NCBI GenBank assembly: GCA_051530055.1 | Contig: CM121343.1 | Location: forward strand, 3,906,001 to 3,970,000 | Source: Neoechinorhynchus agilis | Lineage: Eukaryota; Acanthocephala | Length of the DNA: 64,000 nt | Direction: 5' to 3' | Shown: positions 45,479 to 55,836 of the stretch, one piece after another | Numbering within the stretch: position 1 is the stretch's first letter | Layout of the letters: every line of letters begins with the position of its first letter | Notes under the pieces: generated by a model | Databases searched by the model: none | What the model saw: the letters and a program-made list of their open reading frames with translations, nothing else | Told to the model about the DNA's origin: nothing | Made by a program: the position numbers and the translations under genes

Positions 45479-48400
45479 ATGACCTCTTCTTCTGGCTTAG
45501 GAGGTGGCAGTGTGGTCAGCGAATCACCTTCAAGGTCTCCGCCTTCAAGTAATACTGGCCAAGTATTTCAGTCAAGGTTGATCGCGTCACCGAGAGGATA
45601 TGATCAACTCTTCTGTCATACTAATGCAAAATTTCTCGATGTATACTCATTGGCTAATGAAAACCTCGATCTGAGGTACCATTACAAACTCAGACCTACA
45701 ACAACCGGGGTAAGGATCGTAGTTTTAAACTGACACGAACTGAAAACCTGATGCCAACTAGGTAATTAGTTGGTATCCGGGTAAGGATAATCCTTCAGTA
45801 TTCGCGATGGCTCATATAAATGGCAGAATAAGCATTGAGAAGTGATTTTGTTGTTGTCAATCGCCTTATCAGAGTGTTTATAGCGTTGGAGATACCGATT
45901 TCGTCGCTGATAGCTTCGATTCTAACGCAAACAAAGTTATTAACTGCGAATATGGACTGTTTGGCCAAAACCGAAGAGTTTTTCAACTTTGTTGGAACAA
46001 AACTTATTTGAACGTAGTAAGTTTTAGACAAATCTACCAATTTGCGTTCTTCATTCGTCAATGGCTTATTGTGAACACAAAGGTTCTTTTATAAACGCCT
46101 TTAGAAATGATTATTTTCTATTTTGAATAATCGCGACGGGTTTCACGGATCTTAACGTGGTCTGCCTCAACGCCAGATCAAGAAGATCCTTCGAAGTGAT
46201 AAATATTGAATGTTGGTGGTGGTGAACATAATCTCCCGGATTCCTTTATTATTATGAAATATTTCGAAAGAGGAAACCTCATCGGTTTTATGTGTTCTTT
46301 GGTGATTTAAAAAATAGAGGCTTATTGATCTCAATATTTCGTCTCGTCGGACTTCTTCAAGTTGTTTAAGTGTCTTATTCTCGTATTGAGATCAATAAAT
46401 CAGTATTTTTTTTAAATCACCAAAAAACACATATTTTATATTGTGTCTTTGATTTCAATCGAGGGGAATTCCAATTTATTGACAGTTGCAACCTTATTAA
46501 CCTCCCCGATGACTGATTTATTTCTACGGATTTTCGTCTGCATGCAGACCTTCGAATATTTAATAACTTACAAGTAATACCTAAAGAGGTCTGAATGCAG
46601 ACGAAAATTCGTACAACTAAATCAGAGGAAACCAGAGAACAAGGAAAGATTCCCAATCGGTCATTCTCCTGTAAAACTCCAAAGACAAATCCCACCTCCC
46701 TGCCTCAACATCCGACATCCAGACAACTTCAGCAAAGATAGATGCTGGCAAGTGTATGGATCGTTCTTCTTAATTAATAAAACGTGTTTATTATTATACG
46801 AACCTTAAACCAGGAGATTATGTTCACCACCACCATTCAATATTTTACGAATGATCTTATGAAATTTACTAAAAAATCGAGAGGCTCTTGCTGTATTACG
46901 AAGTTCGTTACAGGAAAACAACTGCCTACGGGGACCAAAGCACATCCATAGATTATGTCGATCTTTTAAGGTTTCCCTATCTAGAACTAAAGTACATATT
47001 TTACTATGGGACACACTTAAAGTACGATTTAATCGTTTAGTTGTGCAATAACCATTAAAATAGACCGTCTAAAAGTATGACAGTGATGAGGTCTAAAGAA
47101 ATTTGTCGGTTTATACTGTACAGGGAATTCAGATTCTCTATATTATACGGCGTATGACAATTGCAAATTGAAAAAAAAAGATTTATCGTTTATATTATCC
47201 ATATAGTTTTTGTAACCTTAATATAGTTAGCAGCTATTTTGGAAAAATATCGCAATGAGTCAACTGTCCATGTATGGGATCTCAATTCAAAAGTCGATTT
47301 ATCACCAGGATTGGGAATCGCACAGCGATTGAGATCGGATTCCGGCTCTACCTCTTTTCATTCACCCCCTACAAAATGGGGAATAACAGAATTTCAAGGT
47401 AACTTTATTTCGTTCTTGTATCAAATTCAAACGAACAGGTTCAATCGATGTATCCACATCAATGGTCTGGACAAGCCATGAGAAATTGAATTTGGCAGTT
47501 GGTTACGCTGGTAATCGCGGAATACGACTTTATGACTTACGAATTAGAGGTACATTACAACCTCCTTCTTGCTCATTAATCCTTTTTTACTCATTTCTAA
47601 AGATAAATGCAACGTTGCTCAATCAGGAAGCTATAATTTCTCTAGCAACTTATGTATGCGAAGCAATAGCGATTATGAACTAACGTCGACGTTTGAGGTT
47701 GGAAGATTTTTTGAACTTTTGGTATCTTAAATGTTCTCCTTAGGACCAAATTGCGTTTTGGGATTTGCGTTCATTCATTGGTCCATATTTTAATGTACAT
47801 TGGCTCTTACTCTTAAAATTCAGCTCGCTTCTTATTACTGGTTCGCTGAACACTTTGCTGAGTCGCAAAAACAATATCGCATATTAAAAAAAAAGTTTTA
47901 ATGTTGCTTAACAGAAATCTATAGCGCATTTCTGAGATACAAGCATATATCGACGGCGTCTTTAAAAAATTATTTTCTAAATAGAAGTTGGTGCAACCGA
48001 AGATTCATAAGGATACTTCGTAGCTAACGTAACTGCAGTGGGTTCTAATATCAAAGTTTCATGAGTCTGTCTATAATTGAGTGAGAATCGATGTCAGTGT
48101 GTTGAACTTAACAGACGGTGGTACTCGAATTTTAAATCTGGAATGGGATCCAAACAGGTTGTTAAGACTGTCCATCCCATTTTCACTCATTTGCATTTAG
48201 TGCTCAGCATTTGGCACTTTTGTGTTCACCAGTGTGGAAATCACCCACTGCTCATTCATTGCTAACTAGTATTCGCGTTTTGAGCATCCGTTGCCAAACC
48301 GCTGGAATGATGAATATGTGTCACAGGAATGCTTATCTTGAATTTCTTCATTGTAATGGCAGCGACATGACTTCACAAAGTAATTGCTGTCACGATGATA

Positions 48401-51400
48401 AATTTTCAAACTTTAACATTTTTAAAGGTACTTTAGGAATTGAAACGCCAAGTGGATTGTGTTGGACGGAGAACCATAAACTTCTTTCATCTATTCCATC
48501 CGATGTAAAAGGCGTTTACAATGCCAGTGATAAAACGGATATCATTCAACAAATACGAATGTGTGACCCATGTTTGGCGGTGAGTTTACCAATGTTTGAG
48601 GTTACATGAAGTAAAGTCGAACATCGCAGGATCTTTCTAGTAGCGAGGACCGCATTGTGCGAACCGCTCCGAGTATCGACAATACGATCGTTCTAAAGAT
48701 CAGTAATATTTCTGCATTTGATTTTGGGATACGACCGCTGGTTTATAGAGCACGCTACACTTTCACGGCTCCAAAGACATTTAGCGATGATGTGAGTATT
48801 TCCGATAGTTTGTAATTAATGAGTTTTTCAAGGCGAGTAATCTATGCTTGAGAGTTGAATTATTCCTTATTATCAATGTGCGGCCTTTTGCCACGGCTGA
48901 TAATTTTCCTTCGGCACACAGCCCACCGGACTGGTCCAGATAAGCGCATAAAATCACTTATTGCCCTGAATTATACCGTTATGAGTTTGTACATTCCTCC
49001 GGATCCTCAGATAGCTCCCGAGGAGGCGCCACTTATCAGTGAGTTTCCTCCTCCCTTCAACGAGTTATTTCGTCCAGTTGACCCTTAACTTGGATCAAGT
49101 GCATTAGTCCACTTGAAGCCGTAGAAAAAGGCAGCACATTGGTACTTAATGAAAGTTACCGACTGGCCAGTCTTTAAAAATAGGAAAATATTCCTTATTA
49201 GAATGTTACTTAAAGGCAGGAATATTTTCATTTTTCTTGTCGCATCAGAGTTCATTTTAAAAACGCGAACTGCAGATTGCTTTTGCGGATTCGGTATCAA
49301 TTCGCAAACAATAGGATTATATGCCTATGACACCTAAATTGATGAGAAACTCCAGGGAATTTCCATGAGCAATAAGATTTATTGTAAATGCTTAAGTCCT
49401 TTTCGTTGGGATCCAAATCATGAATTTTCAACGTTTTATCTTTATTGACCTAACTCTAAACAAGATATTAACGTAAAATTTCCATTTTCGTGTGTTTTTT
49501 AACAGGCGCTGTCAGGAGAGTCCGATGAAGTAAAATGCGCTTGGTTGTGGGTAAAAAGTAAGTACCCTCATCATTTATAAAGCACATCTAAATTTTTTTA
49601 GGAATGTATCGAATCCGTGAAGAATCTAATTTCGATCTACACGCAACCTTTAATGGTGTAAAACATGCAGTTCAAAAAGGTTTGATGGTTATACGTTGGT
49701 TGGGTGCTTGTGAGATCTTATTTATAACCTACAGTGAAATGCATAGATGAGATTGAAGACATTGCGCATTCATGTGATAACTCAAAGATCGGTCCCGCGC
49801 CATATCCGAATCTCCATGAAAGGTTAAAATTTGCTAGCTATTTTCAAATATTCTTCTCTTGGATTGGTAGGCAGTTAGCTCTTGCTATTTGCGGCTGGAG
49901 TTCTAGTACCGATCCAAACGTTATTTACGACACAATTAGCAGGTACGATATGTAGTGATGTTATTTGCTTACGAGTTTACAGTCAAGTGAGTGATATTGA
50001 ACGAAGAGCAGCGTTGGTTATATTCCACGGATGCTTCTCAAAGGGATTAGAGATTCTTGCTTCCATCAAAGGTATCTTTTGGGATCCTTATTGCACAGAC
50101 TTTAATATTCGTTTAGATCGCATCGACCTTTGCGCCATTGCGGCCGCTCTATCGAGTCTAGGTTCAGATCGCAAAGCTACATGGTATAAGATGGTACAAA
50201 CTCTCATGTCTGGATCAAGCATGGGAGCCTATATTAAGTGGATATTAGAGTTCGTTACAGATGATGATAATTCTTTGTTTAATAGCATGAAGGTAAGTAT
50301 TTTGTCGTTCAGAGTCCACAATACATTGTCTTTAGGCGGATGACTATGGAGAAGGTATTCAATTAATGGATTTGGCTGGATTTGCGTGTCGCTTTTACAC
50401 TAATGCACAAGTAGGTTTTAAAAGGAAACAACATAATCAATCGGTAGTTGTTGTTCTATTTTACATTGGCCGATTTAAATTGATCTATTGTGGTTATCCC
50501 GCGAATTCCGCAAACCAGCGACAGGACCGAAGATTAAAAGTTAAAATATAACACACGATTCGAGTTTTGCAATTTAGTGTCAATGAAATGAATCTGCACA
50601 CCGGTCACATATATTATTAACTGAATGATTATTTAAATTTATTTTTGCAAGTGGAATGAAGCATAGCACCTTAGAAAACAAGCAGTACAAATGTCGCAAA
50701 TTTTAATACATTTCATTTAAATTGTCGATATGTGACAGGAGGTACCGTGAGACGTTCTGCGAACATCGTCGGGTTCATCATCAGTTCGTTTGCAAGTGTT
50801 TACTATGTTGGTTCGCAGAACGTCTTTTTAATCGAAATAATCATTTACCGCGGGTGTAGACTTCTAAACAATAATTACATTTCATTTAGCACGAAGGCGA
50901 TCAATTCCGTCGAAGCTGCATTTTTCTGAATACTTCAAAATTTCCCCTACCTCCATTTTACATTAAGTCAACTAGGATTGGTTAATTCCTCCCAACGAAT
51001 TCTGCTCGTTACTCACCTATCTCTCGTAGTTACATGAATTTATTGACATTAAGTTTCGACTTGCTGTCCGCCGTGGACGACTGGATGCCATTTTCCTATC
51101 AGGTACAAAGATTGTTAAAGTACTAATAGAAAATATGCGTACAATGAAAAAAAACTCACTAGGCCTATCAGATGATGGCGTTGAACTCATTCAATCTTAC
51201 GTTGATAGGACAAACGATTGCCAGACCGCGGCTTTCTTCGGAACTTTAGCCCAATATTCGCGCGGCTCTGCCCGTATGATAGTCCATCGGAATAACCTTG
51301 TAGCGAATTGGATTGAATGGTTAGTTCTTAACCTCCATACCATCCGACTCTTGGTTTTTTCCATTTAGTTATAGAAATTCCCTGGACAGAAGGATGCTTT

Positions 51401-52078
51401 GGCTTGACAGGTGATTACTCTAAAAAAAGACTAGACTTTGAAACATTGTGATTGTGTAGAGCAAATTTTGATTGTAGAACGGGAAGTCCGAGTTTGGTAA
51501 TGGATGAAATGGTCGGAATCGTGTGTTCTTACTGCGGCAAATCTGCTACTCGTACAACCCAGATTACACAGACTGGGGTTCCACCAAAGCCGAATTTGTT
51601 TAAGAGGGTATGTGTATTTACTGACGCATTCGCTTTTGTTTGTTTGAAAAGCCTTGATGTTGATCTCCCTCTTAATTACAGAATATATTTGCATCAATGT
51701 TTTGTTGTTGTTGTTGTTGGATTGATCGCATCTCCAAACGCGCTTACATTATAGGTGACTACATGTTCAACGTGCAAACGACCCTTGCCACGATGTATAT
51801 TATGCAAACTACCCATGTGCTCAAGCGGAAATTGTTTCTCGTCGATTGGTATGTTTAGATTACACTCTTGATCAATGAGATCACTTAAATTGATTCATAT
51901 TATAGAGGGCTCTAAAATGTTAGACTGGTTCAGTTGGTGCCTCTCCTGTCGCCATGGTGGACATCTCGTGCATCTGAACAAATGGTTCAGCGAGCATGAA
52001 CAATGCCCAATCTTGGGATGCAGTTGCCGATGCGCACTACTCGATGGCTACGACAAGCAAAAGCTATTACGTAGCTAG
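45479..52078 (+). CDS. MIOS: MIOS (Mio, missing oocyte), GATOR2 subunit
   Basis: A many-exon gene. The N-terminal WD40 propeller is in pieces: TTGV|VISWYPGKDNPSVF and AMAHINGRISIEK (45.7-45.8 kb), ESTVHVWDLNSKVDLSPGLG (47.2 kb), KLNLAVGYAGNRGIRLYDLR (47.5 kb) and DQIAFWDLRS (47.7 kb). A helical region follows: VSDIERRAALVIFHGCFSKG (50 kb) and SDDGVELIQSYVDRTNDCQT (51.2 kb). The end is the zinc-binding C-terminal module: CSYCGKS, CSTCKRPLPRCILC, FSWCLSCRHGGHLVHLNKWF and CPILGCSCRC, diagnostic for MIOS. GATOR2 relieves GATOR1 inhibition of TORC1 when amino acids are available, at the lysosome. Introns hold a nested inverted-repeat/LINE insertion (46.2-46.85 kb), a SINE (48.9 kb) and a small hairpin (50.75 kb). 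Exon borders are only partly resolved; no disabling change was found. Confidence 0.9.
46290..46438. repeat. Inverted repeat nested in the TIR element (a)
   Basis: TATGTGTTCTTTGGTGATTT pairs with AAATCACCAAAAAACACATA, and GCTTATTGATCTCAATA with TATTGAGATCAATAAAT. The loop contains CGTCTCGTCGGACTTCTTCA, the reverse of the CTGAAGAAGTCCGACGAGAC motif at 22.3 kb with one change. Confidence 0.85.
46503..46620. repeat. Inverted repeat nested in the TIR element (b)
   Basis: GATTTATTTCTACGGATTTT then CGTCTGCATGCAGACCT is mirrored by AGGTCTGAATGCAGACG then AAAATTCGTACAACTAAATC. The loop is about 30 bp. Confidence 0.85.
46625..46800 (+). mobile_element. 3' end of a LINE (CR1/Jockey-like), same family as 60.24-60.99 kb
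   Basis: AACCAGAGAACAAGGAAAGA, TCCCAATCGGTCATTCTCC, ACATCCGACATCCAGACA and AATAAAACGTGTTTATTATT align with 60800-60985, including the stop-proximal coding part and the 3' UTR. Only this tail is present, as expected for 5'-truncated LINE insertions. Confidence 0.75.
48860..49125 (-). mobile_element. tRNA-derived SINE in a MIOS intron
   Basis: On the minus strand the order is TCAAGTGGACTAATGCACTT (A-box region), the body CTCACTGATAAGTGGCGCC, then CTGAGGATCCGGAGGAATGT. It is diverged from the copies at 8.6 and 54 kb, including loss of a clear B box. Confidence 0.7.
50745..50835. repeat. Small inverted repeat in a MIOS intron
   Basis: GAGACGTTCTGCGAAC and GTTCGCAGAACGTC are perfect arms around a 47-bp loop containing GTTCATCATCAGTTCG. 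Confidence 0.8.
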
Positions 52079-52929
52079 AAAACATAATTTTCTATTTAAA
52101 TAATACCCACCCTCCATTTGTGTTTTTAATAACAAAAGTGCATTTTTGGGAAATTATGTAAAGCTGCATTTTCTTTCCATGAAAACTCGCCTGTGCGAGT
52201 GAGTTAACTTCGAACATTAGAAGGTTTATTGCTTATTTAAATGGGATGTGAATCGCTCTCATAAGAAAAGGGTACCTGAGTATCTTTACTCTGAATAATA
52301 GCTTTAGTTCCGATGGAACTTATTGCAGGTTTTTATTTATTACAAAACATCAGTGCTTGTGTATATACACAACTTTCGTCCATGTTGCCTGCCCTAAAAG
52401 GATTTCATATTTACTGACATGAATGATTTGTTCCGGTTAATCCATCGACTGTTTATTCTGACCATTTCACATGCCGTAAAGAAAACTAGAGATACATTGT
52501 ACCGATCTTAAGAAAACTTATTTGGAGTCTATCGACACTGTTATCATAAATTAATCACGAATTCATTACATAAATGCAGATTGCATTGAGAGAGGCGTCA
52601 ATTCCGAATTTTTTAACCAATGGATCTTCGATTTTCTAAATACTTATCTGCAATTGTAAACTGACACTTTTTTATAGCGAATTATAATATTTGATTGATT
52701 TATTCCCTACAAATTAGTAAATGATGAGCATCTTTACAATTTACTGAAAACTCGTCAGTTCATCCATGGAATGCGACACTTTTTGTCGTGGATGTCTTAT
52801 GTGGAAATGGTGATTAATAATATGACCTAATCATTAAATCTTATCAATATTACGACGTACAACGTGGCTATAAAAAGGTTTATGTGACATCGAATGAATA
52901 CTTTTAACTCCTGAATTAAACCTATCGCT
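52079..52929. other. Intergenic DNA
   Basis: No gene or repeat recognised between MIOS and the Penelope-like fragment. Confidence 0.45.
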
Positions 52930-53145
52930 TTACTTCGGAATCTTGACCAATTTTTGTTCGAGTCTTAGTAGGGCAGGTTGGGAAGAGATAAAGCTGGTTT
53001 CATCCAAGGCTATCCTGTGCTGCATCCTCTCCGTGTGATTAGCGATTGCCGATGAATGGTCAAATCGTTTGCACGCATATTTGTGCTGAGCAATCCGTAT
53101 TAGCAACCCTTGTTTGGTTTGGCCGATATACGAAGCCTTGCACAA
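52930..53145 (-). mobile_element. Penelope-like element fragment: GIY-YIG endonuclease
   Basis: The minus-strand frame reads LCKASYIGQTKQGLLIRIAQ, HKYACKRFDHSSAIANHTE and RMQHRIALDE. This matches the GIY-YIG domain at the C-terminus of Penelope-like retroelements: YIGQT core, R in the following helix, EHK-type HK, SAIA.H, H.I. Two stops lie immediately upstream, and the reverse transcriptase part is absent. It is a truncated relic of an element class that carries GIY-YIG in place of the LINE endonucleases. Confidence 0.75.
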
Positions 53146-53967
53146 CCTGTCCTACTAAGACGTCTTATAATGGAAGCAATGATGATTGCTTAGACGAAAA
53201 ATACGATGGAGGGCAATAGGTTGAACTTTAGCTTGAAACTACCTCCATTGCACAATCTCTGTTTGGTCCGGAAACACGGGTCTGGCACTCCCGGGATCCC
53301 TAGCTACGGCATCCACTACGAATCAAGGGAGCAAAAATGCGATCACGTAACCAAACGATTTTTGAAGTTTAATTTTGGATTAATGCTTGAGAATGCTCAA
53401 TATCTTTATGGGCCGGAGAGTAGGAATCACCTCAGCAACAACATTTCCTAACTAATTTTCCACTTTACAGCTTCTTAACGAGCTTCAAAACGGAATGGCA
53501 CGCATCATTGAGTTGCCTTATTTAAATGAAATAAGTCTTTGCAAGAAAAAAATGAAAGATGCATCAACTAATTAATTTCCATTGAAATCCTCCCTGCTTA
53601 AATCACAGAAACGCTATGAAGAAATTATGAGAAAAATTCTAATCATTGTATATTGTAGTCGTATGTAGCTAGAATTATGGCAGTACGCAGTTCTTTCATT
53701 CCACAAAGATTTTAGAGACGCCTTGAATAAGTCAATTCTTGCTTCCACATTAGTTTTAAGATCTCTCGGTGAGAATAAGTTAAGACACTTAAAATAGCAT
53801 TTAGAAGCTCATCTCCGGTGCACTTTTCGACGAAACAATAAACCTTGAATTAGAACCTTAATCAGAGTTCGATCGAAGTGACCTTTGAATACCAAAATGG
53901 AGTACGTATGAAATTGAATTTGAATATTAAATCGATGTTTCTTTAATTTTTATTTATTTACTCGTTC
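53146..53967. other. Intergenic DNA
   Basis: An 81-codon plus frame (53206-53451) has no known motif. Nothing else is recognised. Confidence 0.4.
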
Positions 53968-54240
53968 GGGGAAACTCGGTACCGGTCCCAAACCCGGTTT
54001 GTGCTGAGGTGGTCAAGTGGACTAATGCTCCTGATCCCATTTAGGGTCAACGGCTTCGAATCCGTTACCGCCGATGATGCACTACCAAAGGGAACGAAAT
54101 ACTGTTGACGGGAGAAAACTCACTGATGAGTCCCGCCTCCTGGAGGTATCTGAGGATCCGAAGGGATGTACAAACTTATAACCGTACGGTCTTGGCCATT
54201 GAGCGCAGACCAGCGCTTCCCAGATCGAAATCGAGGTCTT
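53968..54240 (+). mobile_element. tRNA-derived SINE, best-preserved copy
   Basis: The head GTGCTGAGGTGGTCAAGTGG is a good Pol III A box; GGCTTCGAATCCGTTACC, about 45 bp further, is a near-perfect B box, resembling a Leu/Ser-type tRNA. The body CTCACTGATGAGTCCCGCC, TGAGGATCCGAAGGGATGT and GAGCGCAGACCAGCGCTTCC is shared with the 7.3-8.9 kb and 48.9 kb copies. Confidence 0.85.
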
Positions 54241-55135
54241 AATTGCTTCATCGATCTTTTGATTAAATTCTGGTGTCTTTTATGAAGTCTAATCGGTAAA
54301 ATAAAGATAAAAATAAGAAAGTCAACCGAAAAAGGTATAAGCAGCGGAAGAGAGCTTTAAAGTTGATCAAGAAAAAGTTATTTGATTTGAAATTTATTGA
54401 TGTTTTGATATCGATAATCAAGGTTGTTTGTCTAGAAATTGAAAGACAAATAACTCAAGAACTATTACATCAGTCGCAAATCTGAGAAGAGATTTGGAAT
54501 CAGCGTGTTGAGATGTACTAAATTAACTTACTTAAGCATAGGTTGGTTTCTTGCTAACGCTGTAAATCGCAGGTGTTTTATTTGTCAAAAGTCAAATGTG
54601 AAAGATCATGAAATTTGAAATAGTCAACAAAATTGGTTAAAACCAATGAAATCACAGCATCAGAAATACCCAAAATGCCTTATCAGGTCTTACCCGCTTC
54701 ATCGATTTTTTGATTAAATTCAGGTGTCTCTTGGAAGCGCAGGTTTTATTTCCCTGATTGAAATAAAATCCGCGCTCCCACGTTCATTATAATACAAGTC
54801 AATTCAGGGTTTGAGGACCACCTGCCGCCGTGTAAAAGAATAATGGCTTAGTGTGATTAATTGTTGTATTTTTTATTATCATATGTGTATCTTACGAGAA
54901 AAAATACTTACAGGAAAGCCTTAGAGACGATCAGCCTTTTGCCTTTTCTAAGTGTTTTAGTAATGTTCCAAATCAACAAACTTTGAGAAAGGATTATTGA
55001 GGACGTCCTAAGCTACTTAAAAAAGAGACATGAATTTTAGGTTCCACTGTTTGTCTGCGTGGCTGTCATTTAAAATACAAATCTCATGAATGACAATGAC
55101 CAAATAGTATCTTAATTCTATAACAATGTGAAGAT
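54241..55135. other. Intergenic DNA with a direct repeat and a small hairpin
   Basis: A segment of about 45 bp (GCTTCATCGATCTTTTGATT, AAATTCTGGTGTCTTTT) at 54245 recurs at 54689 with few changes. Directly after the second copy is a hairpin, GCGCAGGTTTTATTT and AAATAAAATCCGCGC (54736-54778). No gene is seen. Confidence 0.5.
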
Positions 55136-55582
55136 TTAGTCAACGGCGTTTGGGTCAACATCAAGCTTGTGATCATTAATATCGGGAATGTCGTCGTACA
55201 AATCGAATTTATCGCAAAAATATCGAATTATCCTTTCTGGACTGTAGAGATTGTAGGCGTGGTTATCAGGGATCTCCGCTTCGAATTCCTCTTCCATAGC
55301 ACATACGACGTCGACGTGGTCTAGACTATCGAGGCCCAAATCCGTTTGAAAATTGCTATTCAGATTGAGCAGTTCAGGATCGATTTTATCGTACATTCGG
55401 AGAACAAACATAACGCGTTTTTCGATCTCATTTCTAGAGTGAGGGTGATTGAGCGAAAGCAGCCGATTATTACAGACGATCGGTATCGGTTTAGCAAGCA
55501 AAAGTGTGGATTGCGGTGGCCATTTAGTTATATGTCGCCGAAACATTATGTTTAAGGAACGGCATAATATCGGAACGTGCAT
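55136..55582 (-). CDS. NDUFAB1: Mitochondrial acyl carrier protein (NDUFAB1)
   Basis: A single uninterrupted frame of 148 aa. The first ~50 residues are basic with few acidic residues (MHVPILCRSLNIMFRRHITK), fitting a mitochondrial targeting peptide. The carrier domain follows: KRVMFVLRMYDKIDPELLNL, NFQTDLGLDSLDHVDVVCAM (the Ser of DSLD carries 4'-phosphopantetheine), EEEFEAEIPDNHAYNLYSPE and RIIRYFCDKFDLYDD. The protein serves mitochondrial fatty acid synthesis and lipoate supply, is a subunit of respiratory complex I, and pairs with LYR proteins. A C-terminal extension of about 18 residues (IPDINDHKLDVDPNAVD) is longer than in most animals. It is intronless, unlike most genes here, but undamaged. 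Confidence 0.93.
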   Translation of the reverse strand: MHVPILCRSLNIMFRRHITKWPPQSTLLLAKPIPIVCNNRLLSLNHPHSRNEIEKRVMFVLRMYDKIDPELLNLNSNFQTDLGLDSLDHVDVVCAMEEEFEAEIPDNHAYNLYSPERIIRYFCDKFDLYDDIPDINDHKLDVDPNAVD

Positions 55583-55836
55583 CTAAAAGTATGTAGAAAT
55601 AGTTTTCGGTCATCCTTGCTCCCTTTTGCGACGTCGACTTTTAAATCGTTAATCACACGAAAATCTATACCTTTCAAACAGGAATTGTATTTCAGGAGTC
55701 TAATTTACTGAAATCTACGCGAATTTATCCAAAACAGGCACCGGTTACCGAAGCTACCGCACAAACAAAACATTACAAACTCGTTCACGTGAATCATTTT
55801 TAACCTTACCTAATCGCCAATGTCACCACTATTGAA
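55583..55836. promoter_or_regulatory. Upstream region of the acyl carrier protein gene
   Basis: Unique sequence of about 254 bp between the ATG and the 208-bp satellite; it presumably holds the promoter. No clear motif seen. Confidence 0.35.

Larger units (their letters stand above)
46203..46853. mobile_element. Terminal-inverted-repeat element with nested insertions, MIOS intron
   Basis: The left end TGGTGGTGGTGAACATAATC, continuing TCCCGG, is mirrored by the right end GAGATTATGTTCACCACCAC, continuing CATTCAATAT. Next to the left end is GAAATATTTCGAAAGAGGAA then ACCTCATCGG, the family interior. Between the ends lie two other inverted repeats and a LINE tail, so other elements have inserted into a MITE-like element. 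Single ends of the same family recur at 35.2 and 59.95 kb. Confidence 0.75.

Noticed and set aside
45795-46061. Minus-strand 88-codon ORF
   Set aside because: It lies opposite MIOS exon sequence (INCEYGLFGQNRRVFQLCWN on the plus strand) and has no known motif.
53990-54075. Functional tRNA-Leu/Ser gene
   Set aside because: A and B boxes are present but the acceptor and anticodon arms do not fold well and SINE body sequence follows directly.
54108-54165. Hammerhead ribozyme in the SINE body (CTGATGAGTCC)
   Set aside because: CTGATGA is present, but the partner GAAA is not: copies read CCGGAG or CCGAAGG, and no consistent stem I/III can be drawn.
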